Shown here: positions 37,232 through 45,947 of the stretch, piece after piece | How the letters are laid out: every line of letters begins with the position of its first letter | Numbering within the stretch: the stretch's first letter is position 1 | DNA from: Paraburkholderia sp. PREW-6R | GTDB taxonomy: Bacteria; Pseudomonadota; Gammaproteobacteria; Burkholderiales; Burkholderiaceae | NCBI RefSeq assembly: GCF_039621805.1 | Contig: NZ_CP155074.1 | Span: forward strand, 124,001-188,000 | Reading direction: 5' to 3' | Length of the DNA: 64,000 nt | The notes under the pieces: generated by a model | The model's input: the letters and a program-made list of their open reading frames with translations, nothing else | What the model was told of the DNA's origin: nothing | The model's database searches: none | Program-made: the position numbers and the translations under genes

Positions 37232-37972
37232 ATGGCCCAAAACGAATACGTGATTTTCAAGGGAAAGGTGACACTCGGTGTGCCGTTCCTCGAAGGCTAC
37301 AAGGGCGACCCGCACTACGTGATCGTGAGTGAAACGGCGAACGGTGAGCAGTTCCGCATTGTCACGAACGTAAAGTCCGACAGTTCGCTGACGGGCCCGG
37401 CCGGCTATCTGGTGCTGTACGAGTGGAATCAGAACTTCGAGCATCCCATGATTGCGCAGCTTCAACAGTTGCCGGCCGGTGTCGGCACTGCCGGCTTCCC
37501 GACCCTCGACTACGTGCACGATGCCAATCTGGTCGACCTCAGCAGCATGAAGCCGATTCCGCTCGACACGCAAACCGAACATAACGACATCAATGCGCTG
37601 CTGAACGAGATGCTTCAGCTCGACATGTCGGCACCCCCGGTCGATTTCGTTTATCCCACGCCGACCTACAACGACAACCGTCGCGGCTGGAAGCCGGCTG
37701 CGGACGTCACTGTGTATGGATTCGGATTCCTGTTCGAGCCGCAGAAAGACGGCTTGCACGAAACCCACATGAATCAGGGCAACCCGAAGGAGCCCAAAGG
37801 CGGCAAGGTAAGAGACCATTCGTCGGAGAATGGCGTGAATCAGGACGGCGCCGTGATCGTCGAAGTGAATGGCAAATTTCAGGCGCTCTTCGTCGCGTTC
37901 CAGACGCAGCTCGTGCCAACCGACGCCCACGGTAACCCGATCCCCGGCGAGTCGCATCCCATACTCGGCTAG
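37232..37972 (+). CDS. DUF2278 (YukJ-like) family protein
   Basis: 246 residues. The diagnostic H-x-x-H-M-N-Q-G stretch is present as HETHMNQGNP (His176, His179), preceded by YGFGFLFEPQKDG. The N-terminal part contains the family's VFKGK-like start as YVIFKGKVTLGVPF. The ATG at 37232 follows GGAGAAGAAGTC; the frame is open far upstream inside the AraC gene, but that part is a shadow. No signal peptide is seen. The biochemical role of the family is not established; the two histidines suggest metal binding. Confidence 0.8.
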   Translation: MAQNEYVIFKGKVTLGVPFLEGYKGDPHYVIVSETANGEQFRIVTNVKSDSSLTGPAGYLVLYEWNQNFEHPMIAQLQQLPAGVGTAGFPTLDYVHDANLVDLSSMKPIPLDTQTEHNDINALLNEMLQLDMSAPPVDFVYPTPTYNDNRRGWKPAADVTVYGFGFLFEPQKDGLHETHMNQGNPKEPKGGKVRDHSSENGVNQDGAVIVEVNGKFQALFVAFQTQLVPTDAHGNPIPGESHPILG

Positions 37973-38015
37973 CGCGCCAGTTTGCGCATGTGTCACGGCG
38001 AAACGCCGGGCCGGA

Positions 38016-38040
38016 CGGTGCCGCTCGATGAGCGGCACCG
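38016..38040. terminator. Perfect hairpin between convergent genes
   Basis: CGGTGCCGCTC (38016-38026) and GAGCGGCACCG (38030-38040) form an 11-pair stem with a GAT triloop. It sits between the DUF2278 gene and the NUDIX gene, which converge, so it may stop transcription from both sides. No T-tract follows on either strand, so it could instead act as an mRNA 3' end stabiliser. Confidence 0.5.
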
Positions 38041-38041
38041 C

Positions 38042-38512
38042 TTAACGCCGAAAGAGCGCGTTGGGGAAAGCGGGTAATGGGCAGAGAGAAGCGGTTGCGC
38101 TTCGCGCGCCGGTATCGGATGAGCCGGGTAATGCGATGGGCACGACGGCCAGTATCTCGGCGATTCCTTTTGTCGATGCGCTGACCGCGAGATTCGCCAC
38201 GTCCGCGATATCGACCCAGGTGCAACGGGTAATCTCATTGCTGGGTACGGGATGTTCTCCGTCATTGATTTGCGCGGCAAAGACGTGGTGGCACGTGCGT
38301 GTTCCCGTGAAGCCGAACAGATAGTGCAGATCGATGGCGCGCAGACAGGTTTCTTCCATCAACTCGCGTCGCGCAGTCTCACGAAGATCTTCCCCTGCCT
38401 CAGGCTTGCCGCCAGGCAGCGACCAGCGGGTGCCTTCGCGGCTGACCAGCAGGATTCGCCTGTCGAGGCGGCAGACGACGGTTGCTCGTTGCTTCACAGT
38501 GTCTCTTGTCAT
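38042..38512 (-). CDS. NUDIX hydrolase
   Basis: 156 residues. The Nudix box is complete from Gly35: GKPEAGEDLRETARREL followed by MEETC (G-x5-E-x7-R-E-x-x-E-E), which binds the divalent metals used to cleave nucleoside diphosphate derivatives. The C-terminal 35 residues (after AVVPIALPGS) are low in structure and probably a tail. It lies alone between a convergent DUF2278 gene and a small gene on the same strand. The substrate cannot be predicted; MutT-like house-cleaning is one possibility. Confidence 0.87.
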   Translation of the reverse strand: MTRDTVKQRATVVCRLDRRILLVSREGTRWSLPGGKPEAGEDLRETARRELMEETCLRAIDLHYLFGFTGTRTCHHVFAAQINDGEHPVPSNEITRCTWVDIADVANLAVSASTKGIAEILAVVPIALPGSSDTGARSATASLCPLPAFPNALFRR

Positions 38513-38615
38513 TTTTCCGTTCGGGCAGAACGGTGCAAGTGCAATCGTCAGGCTTGAATATGACAGGCGTGTGGCGCGCGGGTAGCGGTTGCCTGCGCGC
38601 GGTCGATCAGTCGAC

Positions 38616-38843
38616 TTAGTGAACCGATTCGAGCGTGCCGGTGGCCGACAGGTGCCGCAGCGCGCGGTCGCCGTCGTGCCGGGCGGCCGCCTCGGCGGGA
38701 AAGGTCGTCTCGCTATAGCCGATCACCTTGAACCCCGACCCTGCGGAACGAGGGATCGTAATACCCCAATGCCAGCCGCCGTCCTGCTCGAAGACATGTA
38801 AGACAGCAGCGGCTGATGCGTGTGAAGCTTCATAGGTCGTCAT
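38616..38843 (-). CDS. Small hypothetical protein
   Basis: 75 residues, starting MTTYEASHASAAAVLHVFEQ and continuing DGGWHWGITIPRSAGSGFKVIGYS. The composition is balanced, with an aromatic GGWHWGI core and alternating hydrophobic residues that could form a small beta sheet. GGGAGAA lies before the ATG at 38843, a good ribosome-binding site, which supports expression. No known domain is recognised and no signal peptide is visible. Confidence 0.6.
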   Translation of the reverse strand: MTTYEASHASAAAVLHVFEQDGGWHWGITIPRSAGSGFKVIGYSETTFPAEAAARHDGDRALRHLSATGTLESVH

Positions 38844-39049
38844 GGCGCGTTCTCCCCTCGCAGCACAAACATGAGCGGAAGTGCAGACTCGACTGGCAGT
38901 TTACCCTCATTTTGTTGCGCTGCAATATTGACCCTGTTGCAAAAATGTCAATTCGGCAATCGCCACAATTTTGAAATCTCGTTGCATGCGATAAGGCGTG
39001 CGATTATGAAGGCGTGGTTCAAAGAAGATCGTAAATGACGGGGTGTTTT

Positions 39050-39373
39050 ATGAGTAGCCATTCACTCATCTGGGCGGCTGTGCCGCACAACAGCGACGGC
39101 GTGGTTTTCCAGATTCGTCTTGTTTTCGGTTTGCAGCGCTTTCATGTTTCGCGCAGCGTGCTTGAAAAGGCATTCAAACTCGAGCGCAAAGCTTCTGACG
39201 CGAAGCAACTCGAACTCTTCTACGCGCAGCTTGAATGCATTGTGTCCGGCGCCAGTGCAAAGCGTTCCATTGCGGGAATGGACACCCTCGCTCTTGCCGC
39301 GGACGACTTCATTGTCGAGCGCAACGAGTCGCGTCATGCAACGTCCGGTGCCATCGCGCAAAGCGCAATGTAA
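39050..39373 (+). CDS. Small hypothetical protein
   Basis: 107 residues from the ATG at 39050; an ATG at 39035 is an alternative. The protein begins MSSHSLIWAAVPHNSDGVVF, then QIRLVFGLQRFHVSRSVLEK and a charged helix ERKASDAKQLELFYAQLECI. The 5' flank is AT-rich, as expected for a promoter (for example GCGTGCGATTATGAAGG near 39000). No known domain is recognised; a weak resemblance of FHVSRSVLEK to DUF1488-like small proteins is not enough to assign it. Confidence 0.5.
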   Translation: MSSHSLIWAAVPHNSDGVVFQIRLVFGLQRFHVSRSVLEKAFKLERKASDAKQLELFYAQLECIVSGASAKRSIAGMDTLALAADDFIVERNESRHATSGAIAQSAM

Positions 39374-39440
39374 TCGCCCACGGTCGACGTTGGTCAAGTG
39401 TGCGGGTGACGGTGTGACGCTGCCGAGGCAGCTTGTGTCA

Positions 39441-39914
39441 TCACTTCGCTGCGCCTACTAGCGCGAACGCATCGTACGTGGGATCAATCGGCGTATGCGG
39501 CATATGCGTGATCGCTTCTTCGACGAGCGGCTCGCATGCGCTGTAGTCCGAACCAATACTGTCGCTGTGCGCCTGCGGGAAATTGATCGCCTCCACCTTG
39601 CCGCCCCAGCGATCGACCGTAGCAGTCATGCTGCATTTGCCGGCACCGCCTACTTTCACGTCGAGCAACACCAGCGTCATATCGAGCGCTGAGTCCGAGT
39701 TCGAGAAATTCCACTGCGCTGTCATGCGATCGGCGGGTCCGCCGGTATTGACGACCTTCATGGTCTTGTCGGGAATTCCAACCGACTGCACGAGATCCTG
39801 AATGTTCGAGCCGACAAGTTCGCCTTTCGGCTCTCGTGCTTCATGCATGCGATAAGTCGCACAGCCTGACAGGAAGATGAAAAGAAAGCTGACCGAGAAT
39901 GTCAGGGTTCGCAC
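39441..39914 (-). CDS. Putative lipoprotein of unknown function
   Basis: 157 residues. The N-terminus MRTLTFSVSFLFIFLSGCAT is a lipoprotein signal peptide with lipobox FLSGC (Cys18), so the protein should be anchored at the cell envelope. The mature domain starts with a helix (SNIQDLVQSVGIPDKTMKVV) and then shows beta-rich segments (MTAQWNFSNSDSALDMTLVL), a layout seen in small outer-membrane-assembly-type lipoproteins. Two further cysteines (GKCSM, SACEPL) could pair. The family is not recognised. Confidence 0.7.
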   Translation of the reverse strand: MRTLTFSVSFLFIFLSGCATYRMHEAREPKGELVGSNIQDLVQSVGIPDKTMKVVNTGGPADRMTAQWNFSNSDSALDMTLVLLDVKVGGAGKCSMTATVDRWGGKVEAINFPQAHSDSIGSDYSACEPLVEEAITHMPHTPIDPTYDAFALVGAAK

Positions 39915-40630
39915 GGATAGGTTCTCCGGTTGGGCGCGTGGTCATTCGTCACGCGGCAGTTGGCACAAAAAGACGGCGCATAAAACGCAAGGCAATACAC
40001 GCCGCAACAAAAAGCGACTCGTCACTAAACGGATCGCACCGCACAGAGATAGTTCAAACGAATGCTGGAAGTGGACGCCCTCGCGGGCCAGTAGTTCGAC
40101 AGAGCGCATCTCGCTGCGCCTTACCGCGCGTTACGGTTCCGTTATGACGGGCGCCTGACGACGTGTGCAATCTTCTGATGCCGGGCAGCGTGCGCGCCGA
40201 CGCATGCGCAATCAATCGCGTCTCGCTTTCCTCCTTCCTGCCGGCTCACCGCCCGTTTTGCCAATCGGCTTGCCGGCCATCTAATTTATTTATTGGTCGC
40301 CGCACGGCCGGATGAGCAACGCTGGGCTCGTCGCGCCGCGCATTGAAAGCCGCGAGCGCCAGTCGGGACGCGGGTTAAACGGATCGTGCCGGCTTACAAA
40401 GCCATCGCTTGAGCGCGTAACCGCCACTCAAGAAACGGAAGCTCGGTGGTTTACCCGGACTTTTGGCACGCATGCGCAATTTGTACCGTTGATGCAAAGA
40501 CGCATGCACTCCCGGCTATCCGATTGCGCGTCCACGATAGAAGAGCCGGAGAAGACGCATCACCTTTGCAGCACTCGCCGCGCGTAGACATCGCGCAGGC
40601 GAACCCAAAGAGTTTTGAAGGAGTACAGGT
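39915..40630. other. 716-base region upstream of the gallate operon
   Basis: No credible gene is seen; open frames of about 90 codons on both strands have arginine-rich, shadow-like composition. The region should hold the gallate operon promoter. An AT-rich stretch, CTAATTTATTTATTGG (about 40280-40295), is the clearest base-composition anomaly. The direct repeats at 40468-40507 are given separately. The last bases carry the ribosome-binding site GAAGGAGTACAGGT. Confidence 0.45.
40468..40507. promoter_or_regulatory. Direct repeat ACGCATGC upstream of gallate dioxygenase
   Basis: ACGCATGC occurs at 40468-40475 and again at 40500-40507, 32 bases apart or three helical turns, 120-160 bases before the dioxygenase start codon. 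Each copy contains the palindrome GCATGC. This is a candidate activator or repressor site; no regulator gene is adjacent to the operon's 5' end. Confidence 0.25.
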
Positions 40631-41932
40631 ATGGCCCGCATCATCGGAGGCATTGCCGCCTCGCATACACCCACCATTGGTTTCGCATTCGACAAGAACA
40701 AACGCGACGATCCCGTGTGGGCGCCCATCTTCGAGAACTTCGCGCCGCTCGCCGACTGGCTCGCCGAAAAGCGTCCCGACGTTCTGCTGCTTATCTATAA
40801 CGACCACGTCACATCGTTTTTCTTCGACCACTATTCGGCGTTCACGCTTGGCGTCGGCCCGCAGTGGCACGTCGCGGACGAAGGCGGCGGCGCGCGCGAT
40901 CTGCCGCCTATTCACGGGCATCCGGCACTTGCCGCGCACATCGGCACGTCGCTGATGACCGACGAGTTCGACATGTCGTTCTTTCAGAACAAGGCGCTCG
41001 ATCACGGCTGCTTTTCGCCGCTTTCGATGCTTTGCCCGCACATGCCCGAATGGCCGGTGAAACTCGTGCCGCTGCAAATGGGGGTGCTGCAGCTTCCCGT
41101 GCCAGGCGCGCGGCGCTTCTACAAGCTCGGTCAGGCGTTGCGTCGCGCGATCGAAAGTTATCCGGAAGATATCAAGGTTGCGATTGTCGCGACGGGCGGT
41201 CTCTCGCATCAGGTGCATGGCGAACGCGCGGGCTTCAACAACACGGAATGGGACCAGCGCTTCCTCGATCTTTTCGAGAACGACCCTGAACAGCTCGCCG
41301 ACATGACGATTGCCGAATACGCGGAACTCGGTGGTTTCGAAGGCGCAGAAGTCATCATGTGGCTGACGATGCGCGGCGCGCTGTCGTCCAACGTGGTTTG
41401 CAAGCATCGCAGCTACTACCTGCCGTCGATGGCGGGTATCGCGACCGCGATCTACGAGGGCGAAGACGACGAAACGAAACCATCGATCCTCGAACGTCAC
41501 CGGCAAAAAATGGCGGTTCAGCTGACCGATGTCGAAAAGCTCGCGGGCACCTACCCGTTTTCGATCGAAGTCGCGGTGCGCGCCTACCGGATCAACGACT
41601 ACCTTCACCGCATGGTCGAACCGGCGCACCGCGAAGCATTCGTCAGAGACCCGGAAGCGAGCTTCGAGGTAGCAGGTTTGAGCGAGCAGGAGCGTGACCT
41701 GATCCGCCGCCGTGACTGGCGCGGCCTGCTGCACTATGGCGTGATCTTCTTCATGCTCGAAAAGCTCGGCGCCGTGACGGGTGTGTCGAATCTCCACATT
41801 TACGCGGCAATGCGCGGCGAAACGCTGGAAGACTTCCAGCGCACGCGCAATGCGCCCGGCGCGCTGTACTCCGTCGCGGGAAAGAGCGCGGGCAAACTCG
41901 ATTGGGATACCGCGGAAAAAGGCAGGAACTGA
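40631..41932 (+). CDS. galA: Gallate dioxygenase
   Basis: 433 residues, the length of DesB/GalA. The N-terminal LigB-like catalytic domain has His12 (ASHTPTIGF), His59 (YNDHVTSFF), His125 (DHGCF), His193 (LSHQVHG) and Glu240 (GFEGAEVIMW), matching the iron ligands and active-site residues known for DesB. The C-terminal part from about residue 315 is the fused LigA-like subunit (LSEQERDLIRRRDWRGLLHYGV). It opens gallate between C4 and C5 to 4-oxalomesaconate using Fe(II) and O2. Protocatechuate may also be used, but the single-chain fusion points to gallate. GGAG lies nine bases before the ATG. Confidence 0.9.
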   Translation: MARIIGGIAASHTPTIGFAFDKNKRDDPVWAPIFENFAPLADWLAEKRPDVLLLIYNDHVTSFFFDHYSAFTLGVGPQWHVADEGGGARDLPPIHGHPALAAHIGTSLMTDEFDMSFFQNKALDHGCFSPLSMLCPHMPEWPVKLVPLQMGVLQLPVPGARRFYKLGQALRRAIESYPEDIKVAIVATGGLSHQVHGERAGFNNTEWDQRFLDLFENDPEQLADMTIAEYAELGGFEGAEVIMWLTMRGALSSNVVCKHRSYYLPSMAGIATAIYEGEDDETKPSILERHRQKMAVQLTDVEKLAGTYPFSIEVAVRAYRINDYLHRMVEPAHREAFVRDPEASFEVAGLSEQERDLIRRRDWRGLLHYGVIFFMLEKLGAVTGVSNLHIYAAMRGETLEDFQRTRNAPGALYSVAGKSAGKLDWDTAEKGRN

Positions 41933-42066
41933 CGGCGGCATGTGCCCGCGCCGATGCTTCGCCAAAGGCGTGGCATCGAAACCAGAAAAGGTAATGCATG
42001 GCGGCGCATACGGCGCGGCGGCGAATGTGACGCCGCAAAGCCAGAGCAAGGAGACAGGAGTCAATC

Positions 42067-43416
42067 GTGACAAACGGAAAAGTAATCGACATCAAGGCTT
42101 TCATCGACGCGCGAGCGATATCGCCCTACCAGTGGCTGCTGGTCGCGCTGTGCTTTCTCGTCGTGACGGCGGACGGCATGGACGTGGCGATCATGGGGTT
42201 CGTCGCGCCGTCGATCATCCACGACTGGGGCATATCGCGCCCGGCGTTCGGTCTCGTAATGAGCGCCGCTCCGCTCGGTCTCGTGATCGGCGCGTTGGCC
42301 GCGGGCCCGGCTTCGGACCGTATCGGTCGCAAACGGGTGTTGATTACGTCGGTATTTCTGTTCGGGCTGTTCACGATCGCCACGGCGTTCACTCACTCGC
42401 CGGTGGAGATGGCGACGCTGCGGCTGCTGACCGGTATCGGCCTCGGCGCCGCAATGCCGAATACCACGACGCTTCTGTCTGAGTACGCGCCGCAGCGCAA
42501 GCGTTCGTTGATGATCACGATCATGTTCACCGGCTTCAATCTCGGTTCGGCACTGATCGGTTTCGCCGCCGGCTGGCTGATTCCCGCGCATGGTTGGCGC
42601 GCAGTCCTGGTTTTTGGCGGTGCGCTGCCGTTGGCACTCATCCCGCTGCAAATGTGGCTGCTGCCGGAGTCCGCGCGACTACTGGCGGTGCGCGGCGCAG
42701 CGCCGGCGCGTATCGGCGCCGTGCTCGGCAAGGTTTGCGGCGCGCGCTTTAACGGCGACGAGGTGTTCGTCTCGAACGAGCCGCCGCTGCCTACGCGCAA
42801 GCCGATCGGTGTGCTGTTCTCGCACGGCTACGGCTTCATGACGGCGGCCTTGTGGGTCACCTATTTCATGGGCCTGCTGGTCATCTATCTGCTCACTGGC
42901 TGGCTGCCCACGTTGATGAAAGACGCCGGATTGACAGTCACGACCGCGGCGAACGTCACGGCAATGTTCCAGATCGGTGGGACGTTGGGCGCGATTCTGG
43001 TCGGCTGGATGATGGACAAGGTGCGGCCGGCGCCGGTGATCAGCGCCGCATACCTGGGTGGCGGTCTGTGCGTGCTCGCGTTGGGCTGGATGGGCGCGTT
43101 GTCGTCGTCGCTGGCAGCGCTGGTTTTTGCTGCGGGCTTCTGCATGAGCGGCGCGCAAACCGGGCTGAATGCGTTTGCGCCGGGCCGCTATCCAACGGTT
43201 GCGCGTGCAACGGGTGTGAGCTGGATGCTCGGCATGGGCCGCTTCGGCAGCATTTTCGGCTCCGCGATCGGCGGCGCGCTGCTCGGTCTCGGCTGGCAGT
43301 TCGGTGCGATTCTCGCGATGCTCGCCGTGCCCGCGACGCTGGCCGCGCTCGCCATCCTGGCTGCTCAACGCGCGCGAGCCGGCGAGCCGGCCGCGCAGCC
43401 GAAGGTGGCGCACTAA
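42067..43416 (+). CDS. MFS aromatic acid:H+ symporter (AAHS family)
   Basis: 449 residues with 12 predicted spans. Family motifs are QWLLVALCFLVVTADGMDVA (the D-G-x-D motif of span 1), GPASDRIGRKRVLITSVFLF and the central loop LPESARLL. PcaK, BenK and GalT belong to this family and import aromatic acids. The start is a GTG at 42067 with AAGGAGACAGGAG upstream. Placed second in the gallate operon, it most likely imports gallate. Confidence 0.87.
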   Translation: MTNGKVIDIKAFIDARAISPYQWLLVALCFLVVTADGMDVAIMGFVAPSIIHDWGISRPAFGLVMSAAPLGLVIGALAAGPASDRIGRKRVLITSVFLFGLFTIATAFTHSPVEMATLRLLTGIGLGAAMPNTTTLLSEYAPQRKRSLMITIMFTGFNLGSALIGFAAGWLIPAHGWRAVLVFGGALPLALIPLQMWLLPESARLLAVRGAAPARIGAVLGKVCGARFNGDEVFVSNEPPLPTRKPIGVLFSHGYGFMTAALWVTYFMGLLVIYLLTGWLPTLMKDAGLTVTTAANVTAMFQIGGTLGAILVGWMMDKVRPAPVISAAYLGGGLCVLALGWMGALSSSLAALVFAAGFCMSGAQTGLNAFAPGRYPTVARATGVSWMLGMGRFGSIFGSAIGGALLGLGWQFGAILAMLAVPATLAALAILAAQRARAGEPAAQPKVAH

Positions 43417-43476
43417 CCATTCAGGACGATGCCGCGCATCGCACCGTCCGATCACGATCAACCGCATGGAGTAACG

Positions 43477-44502
43477 ATGATCATCGACATTCACGGCCAC
43501 TACACGACAGCGCCCAAAGCGCTGGAGCAGTGGCGCAACCGGCAGATCGCCGGCATCGACAGCCCTGCTGAAAGGCCCGCTGTGTCCGAGTTGCGGATCA
43601 GCGACGACGAGTTGCGCGAATCGATCGAAAGCAACCAGTTGCGGCTGATGCGCGAGCGCGGGGTGGATCTCACGATCTTCAGTCCGCGTGCGAGCTTCAT
43701 GGCGCATCACACCGGCGACTTCGAGGTGTCCAGCACGTGGGCGGCAATCTGCAACGAGCTGTGCTATCGCGTGAGTCAGCTGTTCCCCGCTCACTTCATT
43801 CCGGCCGCCATGCTGCCGCAAAGCCCGGGCGTGGATGTCCGCACGTGTCTGCCCGAACTCGTCAGATGCGTGGAGCAGTACGGCAACGTGGCGATCAATC
43901 TGAATCCGGACCCGTCGGGCGGTCACTGGACCAGCCCGCCGCTGTCGGACCGCTACTGGTATCCGATCTACGAGAAGATGGTCGAGTACGACATCCCCGC
44001 AATGATTCATGTGAGCACGAGTTGCAACGCGTGCTTTCACACGACCGGCGCGCACTACCTGAATGCGGATACGACCGCGTTCATGCAGTGCCTTACGTCC
44101 GACCTGTTCCGCGATTTCCCGACGCTGCGCTTCGTGATTCCGCACGGAGGCGGCGCGGTGCCGTATCACTGGGGACGTTTTCGCGGTCTTGCGCAGGAAC
44201 TCAAAAAGCCGCTGCTGAAAGACCATCTGCTCAACAACGTGTTTTTCGATACCTGCGTGTATCACCAGCCCGGAATCGATCTGCTTACCCGCGTGATTCC
44301 GGTAGAGAACATCCTGTTCGCGAGCGAGATGATCGGCGCGGTGCGCGGTATCGATCCCGAAACCGGCCACAATTTCGACGACACGAAACGCTATATCGAA
44401 GCCGCGCACATCGACGCCGACGAGCGGTACAAGATATATGAAGGTAACGCGCGTCGCGTTTACCCGCGCCTCGATGCGGCTTTGAAAAGGAAGGATAACT
44501 GA
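43477..44502 (+). CDS. ligJ: 4-oxalomesaconate hydratase, LigJ-type amidohydrolase
   Basis: 341 residues of the amidohydrolase-2 family. The zinc-binding start IDIHGHYTT is followed by [20 protein letters not shown] and [17 protein letters not shown], which match LigJ of protocatechuate 4,5-cleavage. The enzyme hydrates 4-oxalomesaconate to 4-carboxy-4-hydroxy-2-oxoadipate. It differs from the GalB hydratase of Pseudomonas putida, which is of another fold. The ATG at 43477 follows GGAG; an upstream in-frame extension to 43429 is not needed. It lies between the transporter and aldolase genes of the gallate operon. Confidence 0.9.
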   Translation: MIIDIHGHYTTAPKALEQWRNRQIAGIDSPAERPAVSELRISDDELRESIESNQLRLMRERGVDLTIFSPRASFMAHHTGDFEVSSTWAAICNELCYRVSQLFPAHFIPAAMLPQSPGVDVRTCLPELVRCVEQYGNVAINLNPDPSGGHWTSPPLSDRYWYPIYEKMVEYDIPAMIHVSTSCNACFHTTGAHYLNADTTAFMQCLTSDLFRDFPTLRFVIPHGGGAVPYHWGRFRGLAQELKKPLLKDHLLNNVFFDTCVYHQPGIDLLTRVIPVENILFASEMIGAVRGIDPETGHNFDDTKRYIEAAHIDADERYKIYEGNARRVYPRLDAALKRKDN

Positions 44503-44504
44503 CC

Positions 44505-45188
44505 ATGTACGAACTCGGTGTCGTGTATCGCAACATTCAACGCGCGGACAACAAAGTGGCCGCGCAGCTCGGCGCGCTCGGCAGTGCAACCGTTCATGAA
44601 GCGATGGGCCGCGTCGGGCTGCTCAAACCGTATATGCGGCCGATCTACACCGGCGCTCGCGCTGCCGGCACCGCTGTCACCGTGTTGTTGCAGCCGGGCG
44701 ATAACTGGATGCTGCACGTCGCGGCGGAGCAGATCCAGCCGGGCGATATCGTGATTGCCGGCGTGACCGCGGAATGCACGGACGGCTATTTCGGCGACCT
44801 GCTCGCCACGAGCTTTCAGGCGCGCGGTGCGCGGGGGCTGGTCATCGACGCCGGCGTGCGCGATGTTGCCGTGCTCACTGACATGCGGTTCCCGGTCTGG
44901 AGCAAAGCCATCTCTGCGAAGGGCACGATCAAGGCGACGCTCGGCTCGGTGAACATTCCACTCGTCTGCGCAGGCGCGCTCGTGCATCCGGGCGATGTGG
45001 TCGTTGCGGACGACGACGGCGTGGTGGTGGTGCCGTCGGCGTTGGCTTCGGACGTGCTCGACAAAGCGGTGGCGCGTGAAGCGCTCGAAGGCGAAAAGCG
45101 CGCGACCCTCGCGAGCGGTGTGCTCGGACTCGACATGTACAGCATGCGCGAACCATTGCGAAAGGCCGGTCTGCGTTACATCGATTGA
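44505..45188 (+). CDS. ligK: 4-carboxy-4-hydroxy-2-oxoadipate aldolase (RraA-like fold)
   Basis: 227 residues, the usual length of LigK/GalC/HMG aldolases. Motifs are [32 protein letters not shown] and the metal/phosphate site [20 protein letters not shown]. The enzyme splits 4-carboxy-4-hydroxy-2-oxoadipate to pyruvate and oxaloacetate with Mg2+ and completes the gallate route. It follows the hydratase gene after two bases. The next gene begins within a few bases of its stop. Confidence 0.9.
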   Translation: MYELGVVYRNIQRADNKVAAQLGALGSATVHEAMGRVGLLKPYMRPIYTGARAAGTAVTVLLQPGDNWMLHVAAEQIQPGDIVIAGVTAECTDGYFGDLLATSFQARGARGLVIDAGVRDVAVLTDMRFPVWSKAISAKGTIKATLGSVNIPLVCAGALVHPGDVVVADDDGVVVVPSALASDVLDKAVAREALEGEKRATLASGVLGLDMYSMREPLRKAGLRYID

Positions 45189-45202
45189 GAAGGGCGGCGA
45201 AC

Positions 45203-45922
45203 ATGGTCATTGGGCACACCGTGAGCGGGCCCATCACCGGCATCTCGTCGATGGCGACTCGCGGTGTGCTTGCGGAACTCGCGGATGAGTATGCGCGATC
45301 ATCGGGTCAGCGGGTCATGATCGAGTCGGTGGGCGGTGTGGATGCGGCGCAGCGCGTGCAGAACGGCGAAGCATTCGACTTCGTGGTGCTGGCCGCTGGC
45401 GCGATAAACAGGCTGGAGGACGCCGGCCGCGTGCTAGCCGGAAGCCGGGTCGATCTCGCGCGCTCGGGCGTGGCGATCGCCGTTGCAGCGGGCGCGCCGC
45501 AACCGGATATCAGCACCGAGGCGGCACTGCGCAGCGCCGTGCTCGCTGCGCGCAGCATCGGTTTTTCCACCGGGCCGAGCGGCTTGCATCTGGCTTGCCT
45601 GTTCGAGCGCTGGGGCATTGCCGACACGGTCGGCCAGCGCATCGTGCAAGCGCCACCCGGCGTGCCGGTGGGCGAGCTTATCGCGCGCGGCGAGGTCGAG
45701 CTGGGATTCCAGCAACTGAGCGAACTGATCGACCTGCCGGGAATCGACGTGATCGGGCCCATGCCCGGTGCCGCCCAGACCGTCACGGTCTTTTCTGCCG
45801 GCATTTGCACGACGTCCCAGCAGAAGGAAAGCGCAGGCACGTTCCTGTCTTTTCTCGCATCGTCACGAAGCGACGCCGCGAAACTGAGTCACGGCATGGA
45901 GCCCGTTCAAGCGCGGCTTTGA
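45203..45922 (+). CDS. ModA-like substrate-binding-fold protein without signal peptide
   Basis: 239 residues from the ATG at 45203. It has the pattern of extracellular molybdate-binding-like proteins: ISSMATRGVLAELADEYARSSG, IESVGGVDAAQRVQNGEAFDFVVLAAGAI, GFSTGPSGLHLACLFE, then RGEVELGFQQLSELIDLPG. Unlike transport proteins of this fold it has no signal peptide and no lipobox, so it should stay in the cytoplasm. It is the last gene of the gallate operon, which has no GalD/LigU-type tautomerase gene. A role in isomerising 4-oxalomesaconate or sensing an intermediate is possible; this is inference. Confidence 0.72.
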   Translation: MVIGHTVSGPITGISSMATRGVLAELADEYARSSGQRVMIESVGGVDAAQRVQNGEAFDFVVLAAGAINRLEDAGRVLAGSRVDLARSGVAIAVAAGAPQPDISTEAALRSAVLAARSIGFSTGPSGLHLACLFERWGIADTVGQRIVQAPPGVPVGELIARGEVELGFQQLSELIDLPGIDVIGPMPGAAQTVTVFSAGICTTSQQKESAGTFLSFLASSRSDAAKLSHGMEPVQARL

Positions 45923-45947
45923 CAGCGCCTTTGTGCTTCCCAATCTT

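Noticed and set aside
40461..40480. Possible sigma-54 promoter (TGGCACG followed by GCGCA)
   Set aside because: The GG and GC elements are one base too close for the strict -24/-12 spacing, and no sigma-54 activator gene is nearby.
42679..44589. 636-codon open frame on the minus strand
   Set aside because: It runs antisense to the gallate transporter, hydratase and the start of the aldolase gene, which are all clearly coding. Its composition is Arg/His-rich, as expected for a shadow.
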